Positions 53,144-62,096 of a stretch of 64,000 bases of DNA are shown one piece after another. The notes beneath the pieces were generated by a model, which was not told where the DNA came from, ran no database searches, and was given only the letters and a program-made list of their open reading frames with translations. A program made the position numbers and the translations under genes. How positions within the stretch are numbered: the stretch's first letter is position 1; every line of letters starts with the position of its first letter. This DNA comes from Planctomycetota bacterium (lineage in GTDB: Bacteria; Planctomycetota; Uabimicrobiia; Uabimicrobiales; Uabimicrobiaceae), in the NCBI GenBank assembly GCA_029260735.1, contig JAJDCR010000055.1, positions 37,513 through 101,512 on the forward strand. The letters run 5' to 3'.

Positions 53144-54080
53144 TCCAGCTTTTATTGCAATAATAGATATAGGTACTCACTCTGTCCATTTAGTGGTTGC
53201 TCGAATAAACTCTCAAAATAAAATAGAAATTTTAGCTTCGCAAAAAGAAAAACTACAATTGGGCAAACTCCTAGACGAGCAAAACTTGTTTTCTAAGGAA
53301 ACTATGGATAGAGTTTTGGAAGTAATCCAGAATATGAAGAAGGTCTGTCTCTCTTATTCTGCTCAAATAAGGGCCGTGGCTACCTATGCCTTTCGCAAAG
53401 CAAAGAACTCTCCTCTTTTAGTCGAAAAAATTTATTCTCAGACAGGTATCAAAATAGAAATAATTGACGGACTAGAGGAAGCTTACTATACCTACTTAGG
53501 AATATGCTACTCTCTTCCCTCTGCCGAGCAAAGAATTTGCTTAGCCGTTGATATAGGAGGAGGCTCCAGTGAAGTCATATTGGCAAGTGAAGGACAAATT
53601 TCTCACTCTATTTCTCTAGACTTGGGAGCAGTTGTTTTATCACATCAACACTTTGCTCAGAGAATACCAACTCTAAGAGAAGTAGAAAATCTAAAAGCAG
53701 AAATCTCCCACCAAATCAAATCTATCCCCGCAAAAATGAAAAATTTGAAATACGAATTAGCAATAGCTTCTTCGGGAACAGCGAAAACCCTAGCAACAGT
53801 AAATCAGATTCAGAGCAACTTCTCCCTAGGAAATAAAGTTTATAACCCTGCTTTTACCTCAAAAGACTTGGCCCAAGTTGTCGAACAATTGTCTCAATTA
53901 CGATGCCCGAAAAAGATAAGAGACCATTTTTTACTCAGCAAAAAAAGAGCCGAAGTTCTCTTGGCGGGGGCCTTGATCCTCCAAGAAATCTCCCTCTTAT
54001 TTGAAGTGGAAAATTGGACGATTTCTTCGAGTAACTTAAGGGAAGGTTTAATTATGGATAGCTATCAAAAGAGAGAGTAG
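53124..54080 (+). CDS. ppx: Exopolyphosphatase, Ppx/GppA family
   Basis: The protein has FIAIIDIGTHSVHLVVARIN (phosphate 1 loop), GLEEAYYTYLGICYS and LAVDIGGGSSEVILASEG (phosphate 2 loop), then the adenosine-like region. It covers the actin-like ATPase fold but ends near residue 318 without the C-terminal HD-type domain found in the longer E. coli enzyme. I chose the ATG at 53124, because it gives a normal N-terminus. A frame starting at 53028 would add 32 residues unlike the family. It overlaps ppk by 20 bp. Confidence 0.93.
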   Translation: MVPKNLNPAFIAIIDIGTHSVHLVVARINSQNKIEILASQKEKLQLGKLLDEQNLFSKETMDRVLEVIQNMKKVCLSYSAQIRAVATYAFRKAKNSPLLVEKIYSQTGIKIEIIDGLEEAYYTYLGICYSLPSAEQRICLAVDIGGGSSEVILASEGQISHSISLDLGAVVLSHQHFAQRIPTLREVENLKAEISHQIKSIPAKMKNLKYELAIASSGTAKTLATVNQIQSNFSLGNKVYNPAFTSKDLAQVVEQLSQLRCPKKIRDHFLLSKKRAEVLLAGALILQEISLLFEVENWTISSSNLREGLIMDSYQKRE

Positions 54081-54087
54081 AATTACT

Positions 54088-54127
54088 GTTTAATGGTAAC
54101 TATTTTTATAAATGGCCACCATTAAAC
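54088..54127. terminator. Stem-loop between convergent ppx and protease genes
   Basis: GTTTAATGGT (54088-54097) and ACCATTAAAC (54118-54127) form a perfect 10-bp stem with a 20-base loop, 7 bp after the ppx stop and 53 bp before the end of the convergent protease gene. The stem is AT-rich and no T-run follows, so its strength as terminator is uncertain. Confidence 0.48.
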
Positions 54128-54179
54128 ATATTAGATCAAGCAAAACAAGGCAGGTGTGGGGAAGAGGAACAAAGCAATT

Positions 54180-55148
54180 CTAGTTACTGGAAAAAACGGC
54201 CCCATTAATCAATCCAGAACGGAAAGTATCCAGTGTGGCATTCATTTTCTCGGATTGGTCTCTGGTAAAAATGTTCATGGCACCATCATCGCTGTAATCC
54301 ATGTAATTTTCAAACATATTATCTTGACCACATTTGATGAGGGGATGCTGAGGAGATCCAAAGTTTGGAGAGTCGGATCTAGGAGTATCATTGATCCCAT
54401 CATCGACGAAGCAAGGTCCATCTCCCCAAATATGACGCAGTCCTAAATAATGTCCGACCTCATGGGTAGTAGTGCGGCCTAAATGAAAGGGAGGCCTTAC
54501 TTGTCCTGTGTCACCAAAACTGGAGAACAACATCACAACACCATCTGTATCTTCAGGTCCTCCAGGGAACTGGGCATAACCAAGCAAATCGTCGCCTAAA
54601 TTGGCAACCCACATATTGACATAGCGAGTAGTATCCCAGGCGTCTTTGCCGCCTCTGCTATCAAACTTCATGGCATCATCTGCAGAAAACGATGTTGTGT
54701 TTGTTTGGGTTCTCGTAATTCCGGTGGTCGAGTTTCCGTTTGGATCTACCTGGGCTAATCGGAACTCGATATTGGTATTAGCGCCACTAGGATGAGTGTT
54801 ATGACCACGAGTATTTGCTTTTCGCTGGAAATCTTCATTGAGTACCCTAAGTTGAGAATGGATTTGCGGATCTGAAATATTCTGCTCAGAGGTCTTGAAG
54901 ATGATATGAACTACCACTGGAATTACTCGCACTTGATCGACTAGAGTTTGCGGAAATTCTCTTCTGACTTCCCGCTGGCGTTGTATGAATTCATCAGTGT
55001 TATCAATATCCCGATAAACCCCAGGATTACTCTGACCTAAAAAGTGCATATGTTCGATAATACCGCAGCTTCTTTTTCTTTCCTGAGCAGATAAAGCTCC
55101 CAAAAATAACAGAATAAATATTAGTAGTGTAGAAATAGTTTTTTGCAC
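54180..55148 (-). CDS. M43 (pappalysin-type) zinc metalloprotease, secreted
   Basis: The active-site motif is TTHEVGHYLGLRHIWGDG (HExxHxxGxxH plus the downstream Asp and Gly). The Met-turn follows as MFENYMDYSDD, the marker of M43 proteases. GIIEHMHFLG and VRVIPVVVHIIFKT are typical N-terminal strands. The GTG at 55148 is the better start. AGGAG lies 7 bp upstream and the signal peptide (KTISTLLIFILLFLGALSAQ) starts right after it. The ATG at 55196 would bury the signal. The protease is exported and probably degrades extracellular protein. Confidence 0.9.
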   Translation of the reverse strand: MQKTISTLLIFILLFLGALSAQERKRSCGIIEHMHFLGQSNPGVYRDIDNTDEFIQRQREVRREFPQTLVDQVRVIPVVVHIIFKTSEQNISDPQIHSQLRVLNEDFQRKANTRGHNTHPSGANTNIEFRLAQVDPNGNSTTGITRTQTNTTSFSADDAMKFDSRGGKDAWDTTRYVNMWVANLGDDLLGYAQFPGGPEDTDGVVMLFSSFGDTGQVRPPFHLGRTTTHEVGHYLGLRHIWGDGPCFVDDGINDTPRSDSPNFGSPQHPLIKCGQDNMFENYMDYSDDGAMNIFTRDQSEKMNATLDTFRSGLINGAVFSSN

Positions 55149-55196
55149 AATCAAACTCCTAGACCTCGCTGTGAAAGTAGGGCGCATCCTTAGCAC

Positions 55197-55581
55197 GAAT
55201 AGAATTATATAGCGATTTTAGTGCCATTTAAAAGACAGGAATAATAAATTAATTTCTAATTTATTATACTCCAAGTAGTTAAGGAAAGAAGAATATTTTT
55301 TTGTTTTTTTTCCCCTCGTTATTTGTGAATTTTTTTGTGATAAAATGTAACGAAAAGTAACCTGCGGCTTTACTCTATCATCCTAAGTTTGCTCCTGATG
55401 TCAAATTATGTTATTCTAATTTTGACAAATAACACTTCGATTAGGGCGTGTCCTCATTCAGCTTTTTTACAATGTTTTGAGAAGTTAGAAGTATAACTTT
55501 TTATCCTAGTTTGTTTTTGCATAACGTGGTGAACTGAATGAGAACAGCCCTATATATTCAGTTTTTAGAAAAAGGTTTCTT
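55197..55581. other. Intergenic region with palindromic remnant
   Basis: No ORF is seen between the divergent protease and efflux genes. On the minus strand, ATTATA at 55204-55209 reads as TATAAT, a possible -10 element for the protease gene. A palindromic element occupies 55442-55552, ending 29 bp before the efflux ATG. AAAAGG lies just before that ATG. Confidence 0.6.
55442..55552. mobile_element. MITE-like or insertion-sequence remnant
   Basis: The left end TAGGGCGTGTCCTCATTCAG (55442-55461) is an inverted, near-perfect match to the right end CTGAATGAGAACAGCCCTA (55534-55552), with one mismatch and one base shift. The ends lie next to TA, as for Tc1/mariner-IS630 type elements. The 111 bp are non-coding. 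A right end with the adjacent TGCATAAC sequence recurs at 63763-63782. Confidence 0.6.
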
Positions 55582-57057
55582 ATGAAAGTTAATTTAGCTT
55601 TCTTTTTTTCACACAGCCGAAAATGGATGGCTTTACTTGGAGTTTTGTTTACTCTAGGATTCGTCTTTTTTCTATGGCCAGAAAATTCTTTTGAACCCGT
55701 TTTCCTACAAGCAGAAAAGAAAGATTTTCCTGTTTTTGTTGTGGCTAAGGGACATTTAGAAGCGCAAAACTCTATTACGATCACTTGTCCTTTGAATTCC
55801 GCTAAGATCAAGTCTTTAGTGACAGAAGGGGTGATTGTAAAAAAGGGAGAAGTGTTGATTCAGTTTGATGATGAAGATTTAGCTCATGAAGTTTTTAAAT
55901 TAGAGCTAGAGCTTGTGAGCAAAGAAAAAGAAAAAAATAAGGCCGTCGCTGAGCTAGAGGCAGATAGGGCAGAAGCTCTTTTGAAAATTGAAAAGCTGAA
56001 AATTGATGCTTTGATTGCTGATTTGCAACTGAAGGACTTGCAGAGTCTTCCGCGAGAAAATGACCTACGCATTGCCCGAATGGAGTTTGAGCAAGCCAAG
56101 CTAGTGCAAAAAACTGCTCAAGAAGAGTATCAGCGAATTAAAAGCAATATCGAAAAGGATTTAGTCAAGGAGGTGGAGTTAGGGAAATTGGAGATGGAAC
56201 TGGAGAAGGCTAAGTCAAAGTATCGAGAAAGTGATTTAAACCTGAAGCTAGTTTTCTCTGGTGCCTCTTATTATCAAATGGAGCAAGAGCGGTTGAAGAG
56301 AGAAAAGCTGAATTTGCAATACCAAGAACTCGAAGCCAGTTTGCCCGATAAGATGAAAGAAAAACAGAATCAAATTGAAGAGGCCCAAACCAATTTCGAA
56401 AGCACTCAAAATCGTTTAAAAAAAGCCCGGGAAAAGCTGAAGGAAGCAACGATTATATCTCCCCAAGCCGGTTTGGTCATATATCGGAAAGTTTGGGGGC
56501 AAAAAATTGCTGCGGGAAAGAGTTTCTGGAAAGGGGTTGCTCTTCTTGATATTCCTAATTTAGAGCTAATGCAATTAAACGGGAAAGTTTTAGAGAATGA
56601 AATCTCCCAAATTGAAATTGGCCAAAAGGCTTCCATCGTCGTGGATGGAATTCCCGACCGAGAGTTTTTGGGAGAAGTGCGTAAAATCGGTAAGGTGGCG
56701 GTCGACACAAGTGAGCGAGACATTGTTGGTTGGCTAGACCGGAATAAAAAGAGTGCCACGGGAATCAAAGTTTTTGAAGTTTCCCTCGAAATCAAAGAAA
56801 AAACTCCCCTTCTTTTACCACAAATGACTGCCAAAGGCAAAATCTCTATTCAGAAAATAGCTCAAGTGATTACCCTTCCTCAAGTGGCAATCGAAAAAAA
56901 ACAAGGAAAAGCCTATATTTATATCTATGAAAACCAGCAAAAAAAGAAAAGAGAAGTTACTTTGGGAGTTTCTTCGGGATATGAAGTTGTTATCACAAAA
57001 GGTTTAAAAGAGGGAGAAAAAGTTATCATTGCTGCTAATAGAGGGGGAGAAAAATGA
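55582..57057 (+). CDS. HlyD-like membrane-fusion protein
   Basis: One membrane anchor (WMALLGVLFTLGFVFFLWP) is followed by a lipoyl half (VVKKGEVLIQFDDEDL), a long coiled coil (about 100-290) and the second lipoyl half (KEATIISPQAGLVIYRKVWG). A beta-barrel domain (KASIVVDGIPDREFLGEVRK) and a membrane-proximal domain (KGLKEGEKVIIAANR) complete it. This is the architecture of periplasmic adaptors in ABC-type efflux or secretion. It overlaps the next gene by 4 bp (ATGA) and is followed by the ATPase-permease. The coiled coil is longer than in AcrA and suggests a broad periplasmic span. Confidence 0.88.
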   Translation: MKVNLAFFFSHSRKWMALLGVLFTLGFVFFLWPENSFEPVFLQAEKKDFPVFVVAKGHLEAQNSITITCPLNSAKIKSLVTEGVIVKKGEVLIQFDDEDLAHEVFKLELELVSKEKEKNKAVAELEADRAEALLKIEKLKIDALIADLQLKDLQSLPRENDLRIARMEFEQAKLVQKTAQEEYQRIKSNIEKDLVKEVELGKLEMELEKAKSKYRESDLNLKLVFSGASYYQMEQERLKREKLNLQYQELEASLPDKMKEKQNQIEEAQTNFESTQNRLKKAREKLKEATIISPQAGLVIYRKVWGQKIAAGKSFWKGVALLDIPNLELMQLNGKVLENEISQIEIGQKASIVVDGIPDREFLGEVRKIGKVAVDTSERDIVGWLDRNKKSATGIKVFEVSLEIKEKTPLLLPQMTAKGKISIQKIAQVITLPQVAIEKKQGKAYIYIYENQQKKKREVTLGVSSGYEVVITKGLKEGEKVIIAANRGGEK

Positions 57058-59939
57058 AGTTTTATCTGTGGCTTATTATTTTTTGTTGCACCTTGCTCTC
57101 TTGTCAAAAAAACTCGGATTTTGAATCTAAAGCAAATGCTCCTGTCCACGTTGTAAAAAGAGGTTTTTTTCCCGTTTATGTTGAAGGGAGGTGTGAACTT
57201 CGTTCTCAAAAAGAAGAGGTCATTCGGATTCCTGCTCCTCTTCCTCAGGTTAACATCAATGAATTAAAGCTAAATTATGTGATTGAAGAGGGAACAAAAG
57301 TTGAAAAAGGGCAGCTTCTGGCTCAGTTAGCCTCCGATGAAATAAAAACGCATATGACCAAACTGGAGTCTGAAATTAAAATTTCTCAGTCTCGTTTAGA
57401 GAGGGCCGAGAAGAAACTGGCCATTGAAAAAAGTAAGTTGGAAGCCGAAATCACTAAAGTGCAAATTGAGGTCAAAGAAAAAAAAATTGAGTTAGATTTA
57501 CTCGAGTTAGCTCCTGGAGCACGAGATGAACTGAAAGCCCATTTAGCTTTGTCCGAAACTCGGCAAGAAGCAAGAAATACCATGAGAGAGCTTTTGTCCT
57601 ATCAAATTTTATCTCAACGTAAGCTCATTTCCTCTTCTGAACTAAAGGAAAAACAGCTTCAAGATGAAAAAGCTCAAGTGGTCATTCAATCTAAGAAAAT
57701 TGAACTGGCTATTCTTCAAGAAGGAGCGGAGCCACTCAAGTTAGCAAAAGCTTTACAAGACTATCAAAAAGCTCAGTACTCCTTAAAGCAGGCGCAAAAT
57801 AATTTAGAGCACAAATTAGCGAGCTTTGAGGTGGAGATTCGTAAGGCAGAGCAAGAGCTTTACCGCCCTCAAAAAGCTTTGAAAAATTATGAAAAGTTCT
57901 TGGGACAAACTAAAATCATTTCTCCTAGCAAGGGAGTGGTTCTTTATAAACGAGTTTGGTCGGGTAGTGGGATGGAAAAGGTCAAAAAAGGGATGCAGGT
58001 TTGGGGAGAGGAGTCGATTCTTTCCATTCAAGACTTGGAAGAGATGGAAGTGATGGTCGAAATTCCCGAAAGTCTAATTTCTCAGGTCAAAGAGGGGCAA
58101 GAAGCTCTAATCAAAGTGGATTCGGTTAAGAATAAGCTCTCGGGGCAGGTTTCTCATTTTATTGGGAAAGTAAATGATATTGGGGAGGTAGCTCGCTATA
58201 AGGAAGAAGAAAAAGCGCACGAAGAAGATAAGGAAAAGGAGGTTTTTCCAGAAAAAGTCTTTGAGGTTATCATAGAGTTGAACAACAAAGATCCCAGATT
58301 AAAACCAGGCCTAAATGGTAGTGTGCAAATTACGGTAAAAGAGTGGGAAGATGCTTTAAGTGTTCCTATTACAGCGGTCTTCTCAGAGCAATCTCAGGAT
58401 TACGTTTTTCTTCAGCAAAAAGAAAGAATCGAAAAGAAAGAGATAGAAGTCGGAATTATTTTTCGTGATCGAGCCCAAGTAGAGAAAGGCTTAGAAAACG
58501 GAGATAAGGTTCTTCTAAAACCGAATATCTTTTCTCCTGCTGCTTCGTTTTGGACGGTTTCTTTAAACAATGGAAAAGAACTAGAGTTGCGTTCCGCTCA
58601 GAGAGTGAAAAAAGGTACTTTAGAAAAGAAGGTCATTCAAAGTGGCGAAGTTTTTCCTCTTCATTCTTTGGAGGTGGTGGCTTTAGTTTCGGGAGAGATT
58701 AAGAGTATTGTGCCGGAAGGAAGTGAGGTTAAAGAAGGGGAAAGACTTTTTGTTATTGGGAAAAGTAAAAATGATATCTCTTTAGATGGAATTCAGCTAA
58801 AAATAGAAACCCACCAGACCGAAGTGAGCAAACAGAAAAACGAATATGAGCTGGCTTTAAAGAATGAGAAACTCAAATTGGCCAAAGCTCAGCTCGAAGT
58901 AGACTATGCTGAAGAGGAGTGGCAACTCTTGCAAAAAAAGCCTTTTCCTCTTGACCTAAAAAAAATGAGGAATGCAACCACGCAAGCAGAGTATGCTTTT
59001 ATTCTAGCAGGAGAGAAGAGGAAGACCAAAGCGATTCTTCTAGAGCAAGGACTGATTTCGGAAGCAGAGTTTAGTAGCGTTCGTTTAGAAGTGGAAAGTA
59101 GCGAAGCGAGTTTTAAAATTGCTCAATTGAAAGAAGAATTAATTCAAGAAGGGGCGAGCAAGGAGGAATTAAATTTGGCCCAAGAAAAGCTTCGTTTGGC
59201 CCAAATTCAATATGAGCAAACAAAGCGGAGTTCCAAAAGTGAAATTCACAAACACGAAGTGGCCTTAGAAGTGGCTCAATCTCAGCTAAGAGAACAGGAA
59301 TACTTGCTTCGACATGAAAATGAAATTTGGGAGAAAGGGATTCTCTATGCTCCGATGACAGGGACGATTCGCTACCAACGAGGCTATACTGGCAAACCCG
59401 AGATTGGCAAAAAAGTCTATGCCGGAGAGCCTATTATTTTGATATCAAACCACTCAGAGATGATGGCGAAGCTTAAAGTCAATGAAGTCGATCGTCATTT
59501 TTTAGAGGTAGATCAAAAGGCTCGGGTTCAATTTCGGGCTTTCCCCAAAAAAACTTATGCGGGAAAAGTGGTCGAAATCTCTCCCTTGGCTAAAGATCGA
59601 AGCGAAGATGCTAATAGCTTTATCGCAATAAAATTTTCTGGGGTGATTGTTTTTCAGGTGAAAGTCGAGGTGGAAAAAACTAGCTTCGAGATAAAACCTG
59701 GAATGAGTGCCATGATAGAAATCTTGACCGAAGAAACTCCCGATAGTTGGATTGTCGATAAAGCGGCTATTTTCACAGAAGAAAAAGGCTCTTTTGTTTT
59801 TTTTCTTCGCTCGGGAAAGATAGAGAAAACTTTTGTTGAAATCAAGGCCAGTAACGAACGAGATGTAGCTGTTTCTTCTCCCGAAATTCATCTCCAAGAT
59901 ATCTTTTGTTTACCCATCAGACCTTCTGATCCCTCCTAA
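57054..59939 (+). CDS. Double membrane-fusion protein (two HlyD-like modules in one chain)
   Basis: A lipobox (TLLSC, Cys near 17) anchors a 961-residue protein that contains two whole adaptor modules in a row. The first (about 30-495) has lipoyl KLNYVIEEGTKVEKGQLLAQ, a coiled coil, KIISPSKGVVLYKRVWSGSG and a barrel. The second (about 520-945) has SGEIKSIVPEGSEVKEGERL, another coiled coil, LYAPMTGTIRYQRGYTGKPE and KARVQFRAFPKKTYAGKVVE. Single-module adaptors are 350-500 residues. It starts inside the previous adaptor gene and leads to the ATPase-permease 49 bp later. The two adaptors plus the pump should make one assembly. Confidence 0.85.
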   Translation: MKFYLWLIIFCCTLLSCQKNSDFESKANAPVHVVKRGFFPVYVEGRCELRSQKEEVIRIPAPLPQVNINELKLNYVIEEGTKVEKGQLLAQLASDEIKTHMTKLESEIKISQSRLERAEKKLAIEKSKLEAEITKVQIEVKEKKIELDLLELAPGARDELKAHLALSETRQEARNTMRELLSYQILSQRKLISSSELKEKQLQDEKAQVVIQSKKIELAILQEGAEPLKLAKALQDYQKAQYSLKQAQNNLEHKLASFEVEIRKAEQELYRPQKALKNYEKFLGQTKIISPSKGVVLYKRVWSGSGMEKVKKGMQVWGEESILSIQDLEEMEVMVEIPESLISQVKEGQEALIKVDSVKNKLSGQVSHFIGKVNDIGEVARYKEEEKAHEEDKEKEVFPEKVFEVIIELNNKDPRLKPGLNGSVQITVKEWEDALSVPITAVFSEQSQDYVFLQQKERIEKKEIEVGIIFRDRAQVEKGLENGDKVLLKPNIFSPAASFWTVSLNNGKELELRSAQRVKKGTLEKKVIQSGEVFPLHSLEVVALVSGEIKSIVPEGSEVKEGERLFVIGKSKNDISLDGIQLKIETHQTEVSKQKNEYELALKNEKLKLAKAQLEVDYAEEEWQLLQKKPFPLDLKKMRNATTQAEYAFILAGEKRKTKAILLEQGLISEAEFSSVRLEVESSEASFKIAQLKEELIQEGASKEELNLAQEKLRLAQIQYEQTKRSSKSEIHKHEVALEVAQSQLREQEYLLRHENEIWEKGILYAPMTGTIRYQRGYTGKPEIGKKVYAGEPIILISNHSEMMAKLKVNEVDRHFLEVDQKARVQFRAFPKKTYAGKVVEISPLAKDRSEDANSFIAIKFSGVIVFQVKVEVEKTSFEIKPGMSAMIEILTEETPDSWIVDKAAIFTEEKGSFVFFLRSGKIEKTFVEIKASNERDVAVSSPEIHLQDIFCLPIRPSDPS

Positions 59940-59988
59940 GTAGGGAATCAAAAACTTCTGATCCCTCAATAGCAAGAAAAGAAAATTT

Positions 59989-61953
59989 ATGAGTTTGATT
60001 CATCTAGAAAAAGTTGCCAAGCACTATGATTTGGGAAGTCAAAAAATCCCTGTCCTCTTTGATATTAACCTAAGCATTGAAGAAGGCGAATTTCTTTCTA
60101 TCATGGGCCCCTCGGGCTCTGGTAAATCTACTCTTATGAATATCTTGGGTTGTCTCGATTGCCCGAGTGAAGGGGTTTATCATTTGGGAGAAATTGCCAT
60201 CCACACTCTCGAAGATAAAGAGCTTTCTCGGATTCGCAACCAAGAGATTGGTTTTGTCTTTCAAAAGTTTCATCTATTGAGTGACTGTAATGTCATACAA
60301 AATGTTTCCTTGCCCCTTGTTTATCGAGGATGGACAACGAGCAAAAGAAAGCAAAGGGCCCAAGAGTTAGCAGAACAAATGGGAATAGCCACTCGAACTC
60401 TCCATCGTCCGAATGAGCTTTCCGGAGGACAAGCTCAAAGAGTAGCGATTGCTCGGGCCATTAGTGGAAAACCTCGTCTCATTCTAGCGGATGAGCCTAC
60501 AGGAAACTTGGACTCACAAACGGGGCGAGAGATTATCGAGCTTTTACATCAACTGCACAAAGAAGGCAATACCATTGTTATGGTGACCCACGATGAAAAA
60601 GTCGCCTCGATTGCCCAGCGCACGATCTACATCAAAGATGGTCGGATTACCGAAGAGAAAATCCGAGAAAAGGCCACTGCAAAAAGTTTTTCTCCTACTC
60701 CAGGCTCTTCATCTTCAGGTTTAAGTTGGCCAGATCTTTTAACGATTTCTCTACGTGAGGGGCTTTGGGCGCATCCTCTGAGGACTTTTCTTACGATGTT
60801 AGGGGTTCTCTTTGGAGTGGCTGCCGTAATGGCAATGTTGGCGATTAATGAAGGAGCTCGGCAAGAGGCGATTAAGCAAGTTAAGCAAATGGGCTTACAC
60901 AATGTCCGAATTCAAGCTTTGGTAATGAGTAAAGAAGAGCTACGAGAAGCTCGTGAAAATTTATCGCAGGGGCTTACTCAAGAAGATTGGCAAGCTCTAA
61001 AGACTATTCCCACGATAAAGCATGCTGTGCCGATTAAGAAAATCTCTGCCGAAATTTCGCGCCATCACCGTAAAGTGCGGGGCCGTATTTTGGGAACCCT
61101 CCCTGAATATCAGAAGGTAGCAAACTTTTACCCTTCCGAGGGAAGATTTATCCTGAACGAAGATATCGAGCACTATCGAAATATTTGTATTATTGGAGAA
61201 AATATTCGCCGAGAACTCTTTTTTAACCAACCGGCATTGGGGGAAAAAATCTACTTGGGCCCAGAGGTTTTTGTTATTGTCGGAGTAATGGAAAATAAAA
61301 ATGCTCCCGAAGGAGTACTCAAGGCGGTGAGTTCAGATAATCTCAACAGCGATATTTATATTCCAATTACCGCAGCCCTCAAGAAATTTCAAAAGAATCC
61401 TCTGGCCAATGAACTCGATGAAATTTCCGTTATGGTAGAAAGTGCCCGCCAAGTACGTCCGACGGCTGCAATTATTGGTCGTCTCTTAAATAAGCTTCAT
61501 CATGAAGTCGAGGACTTTAATATCGTTGTTCCCGAGGAACTTCTTCGGCAGCAGCGCAAAACCCAAGAAATTTTCGATATTGTCATGGTCTGTATTGCCA
61601 GTATATCCTTGATCGTCGGAGGGATCGGGATTATGAACATTATGCTCGCTAATGTGACAGAAAGAATTCAAGAGATTGGAATTCGCCGGGCGATCGGAGC
61701 AAGCCGCCAAGATGTTCTTCGCCAGTTTTTGGTCGAGGCGCTTGCCTTAAGTGTCATCGGAGGAACAATCGGCATTGCCTGTGGTTGGGGATTTACGGTG
61801 GTCATTTCGGCTTATACAGGATGGGAGACTTTTATCACTCCCTTAAGTATCTTTTTGGGCTTTGGGGTTTCTACGGTAGTGGGAGTGGCTTTTGGAATTT
61901 ATCCGGCTTGGCAGGCCGCTTTATTGGACCCCATCCGGGCATTGAATACTTGA
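59989..61953 (+). CDS. MacB-type ABC ATPase-permease
   Basis: The first about 225 residues are the ATPase: Walker A GPSGSGKSTLMNILGCLD, Q-loop FVFQKFHLLSDC, signature LSGGQAQRVAIARAI, Walker B LILADEPTGNLDS and H-loop VTHDEKV. A linker is followed by the MacB permease: helix TFLTMLGVLFGVAAVMAMLA, a periplasmic domain of about 210 residues, and three helices (IVMVCIASISLIVGGIGIMN, FLVEALALSVIGGTIGIACG, IFLGFGVSTVVGVAFGIYPA). MacB proteins act as dimers that push cargo out through an adaptor and an outer-membrane duct. No TolC-like gene is in the window. The cargo is unknown. Confidence 0.94.
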   Translation: MSLIHLEKVAKHYDLGSQKIPVLFDINLSIEEGEFLSIMGPSGSGKSTLMNILGCLDCPSEGVYHLGEIAIHTLEDKELSRIRNQEIGFVFQKFHLLSDCNVIQNVSLPLVYRGWTTSKRKQRAQELAEQMGIATRTLHRPNELSGGQAQRVAIARAISGKPRLILADEPTGNLDSQTGREIIELLHQLHKEGNTIVMVTHDEKVASIAQRTIYIKDGRITEEKIREKATAKSFSPTPGSSSSGLSWPDLLTISLREGLWAHPLRTFLTMLGVLFGVAAVMAMLAINEGARQEAIKQVKQMGLHNVRIQALVMSKEELREARENLSQGLTQEDWQALKTIPTIKHAVPIKKISAEISRHHRKVRGRILGTLPEYQKVANFYPSEGRFILNEDIEHYRNICIIGENIRRELFFNQPALGEKIYLGPEVFVIVGVMENKNAPEGVLKAVSSDNLNSDIYIPITAALKKFQKNPLANELDEISVMVESARQVRPTAAIIGRLLNKLHHEVEDFNIVVPEELLRQQRKTQEIFDIVMVCIASISLIVGGIGIMNIMLANVTERIQEIGIRRAIGASRQDVLRQFLVEALALSVIGGTIGIACGWGFTVVISAYTGWETFITPLSIFLGFGVSTVVGVAFGIYPAWQAALLDPIRALNT

Positions 61954-62096
61954 AGTAAAAGATGGAGATCACTATTTATAAGAGAAGAAGTTACCAGTAA
62001 ATGTTACAAGCTCGTTACAGTGAAATAAGCCATTATCTGTTATATTGATAATGCGGCGAAAATTTCAAGCCACTTTATTTTCCATCGAAAGGATGC

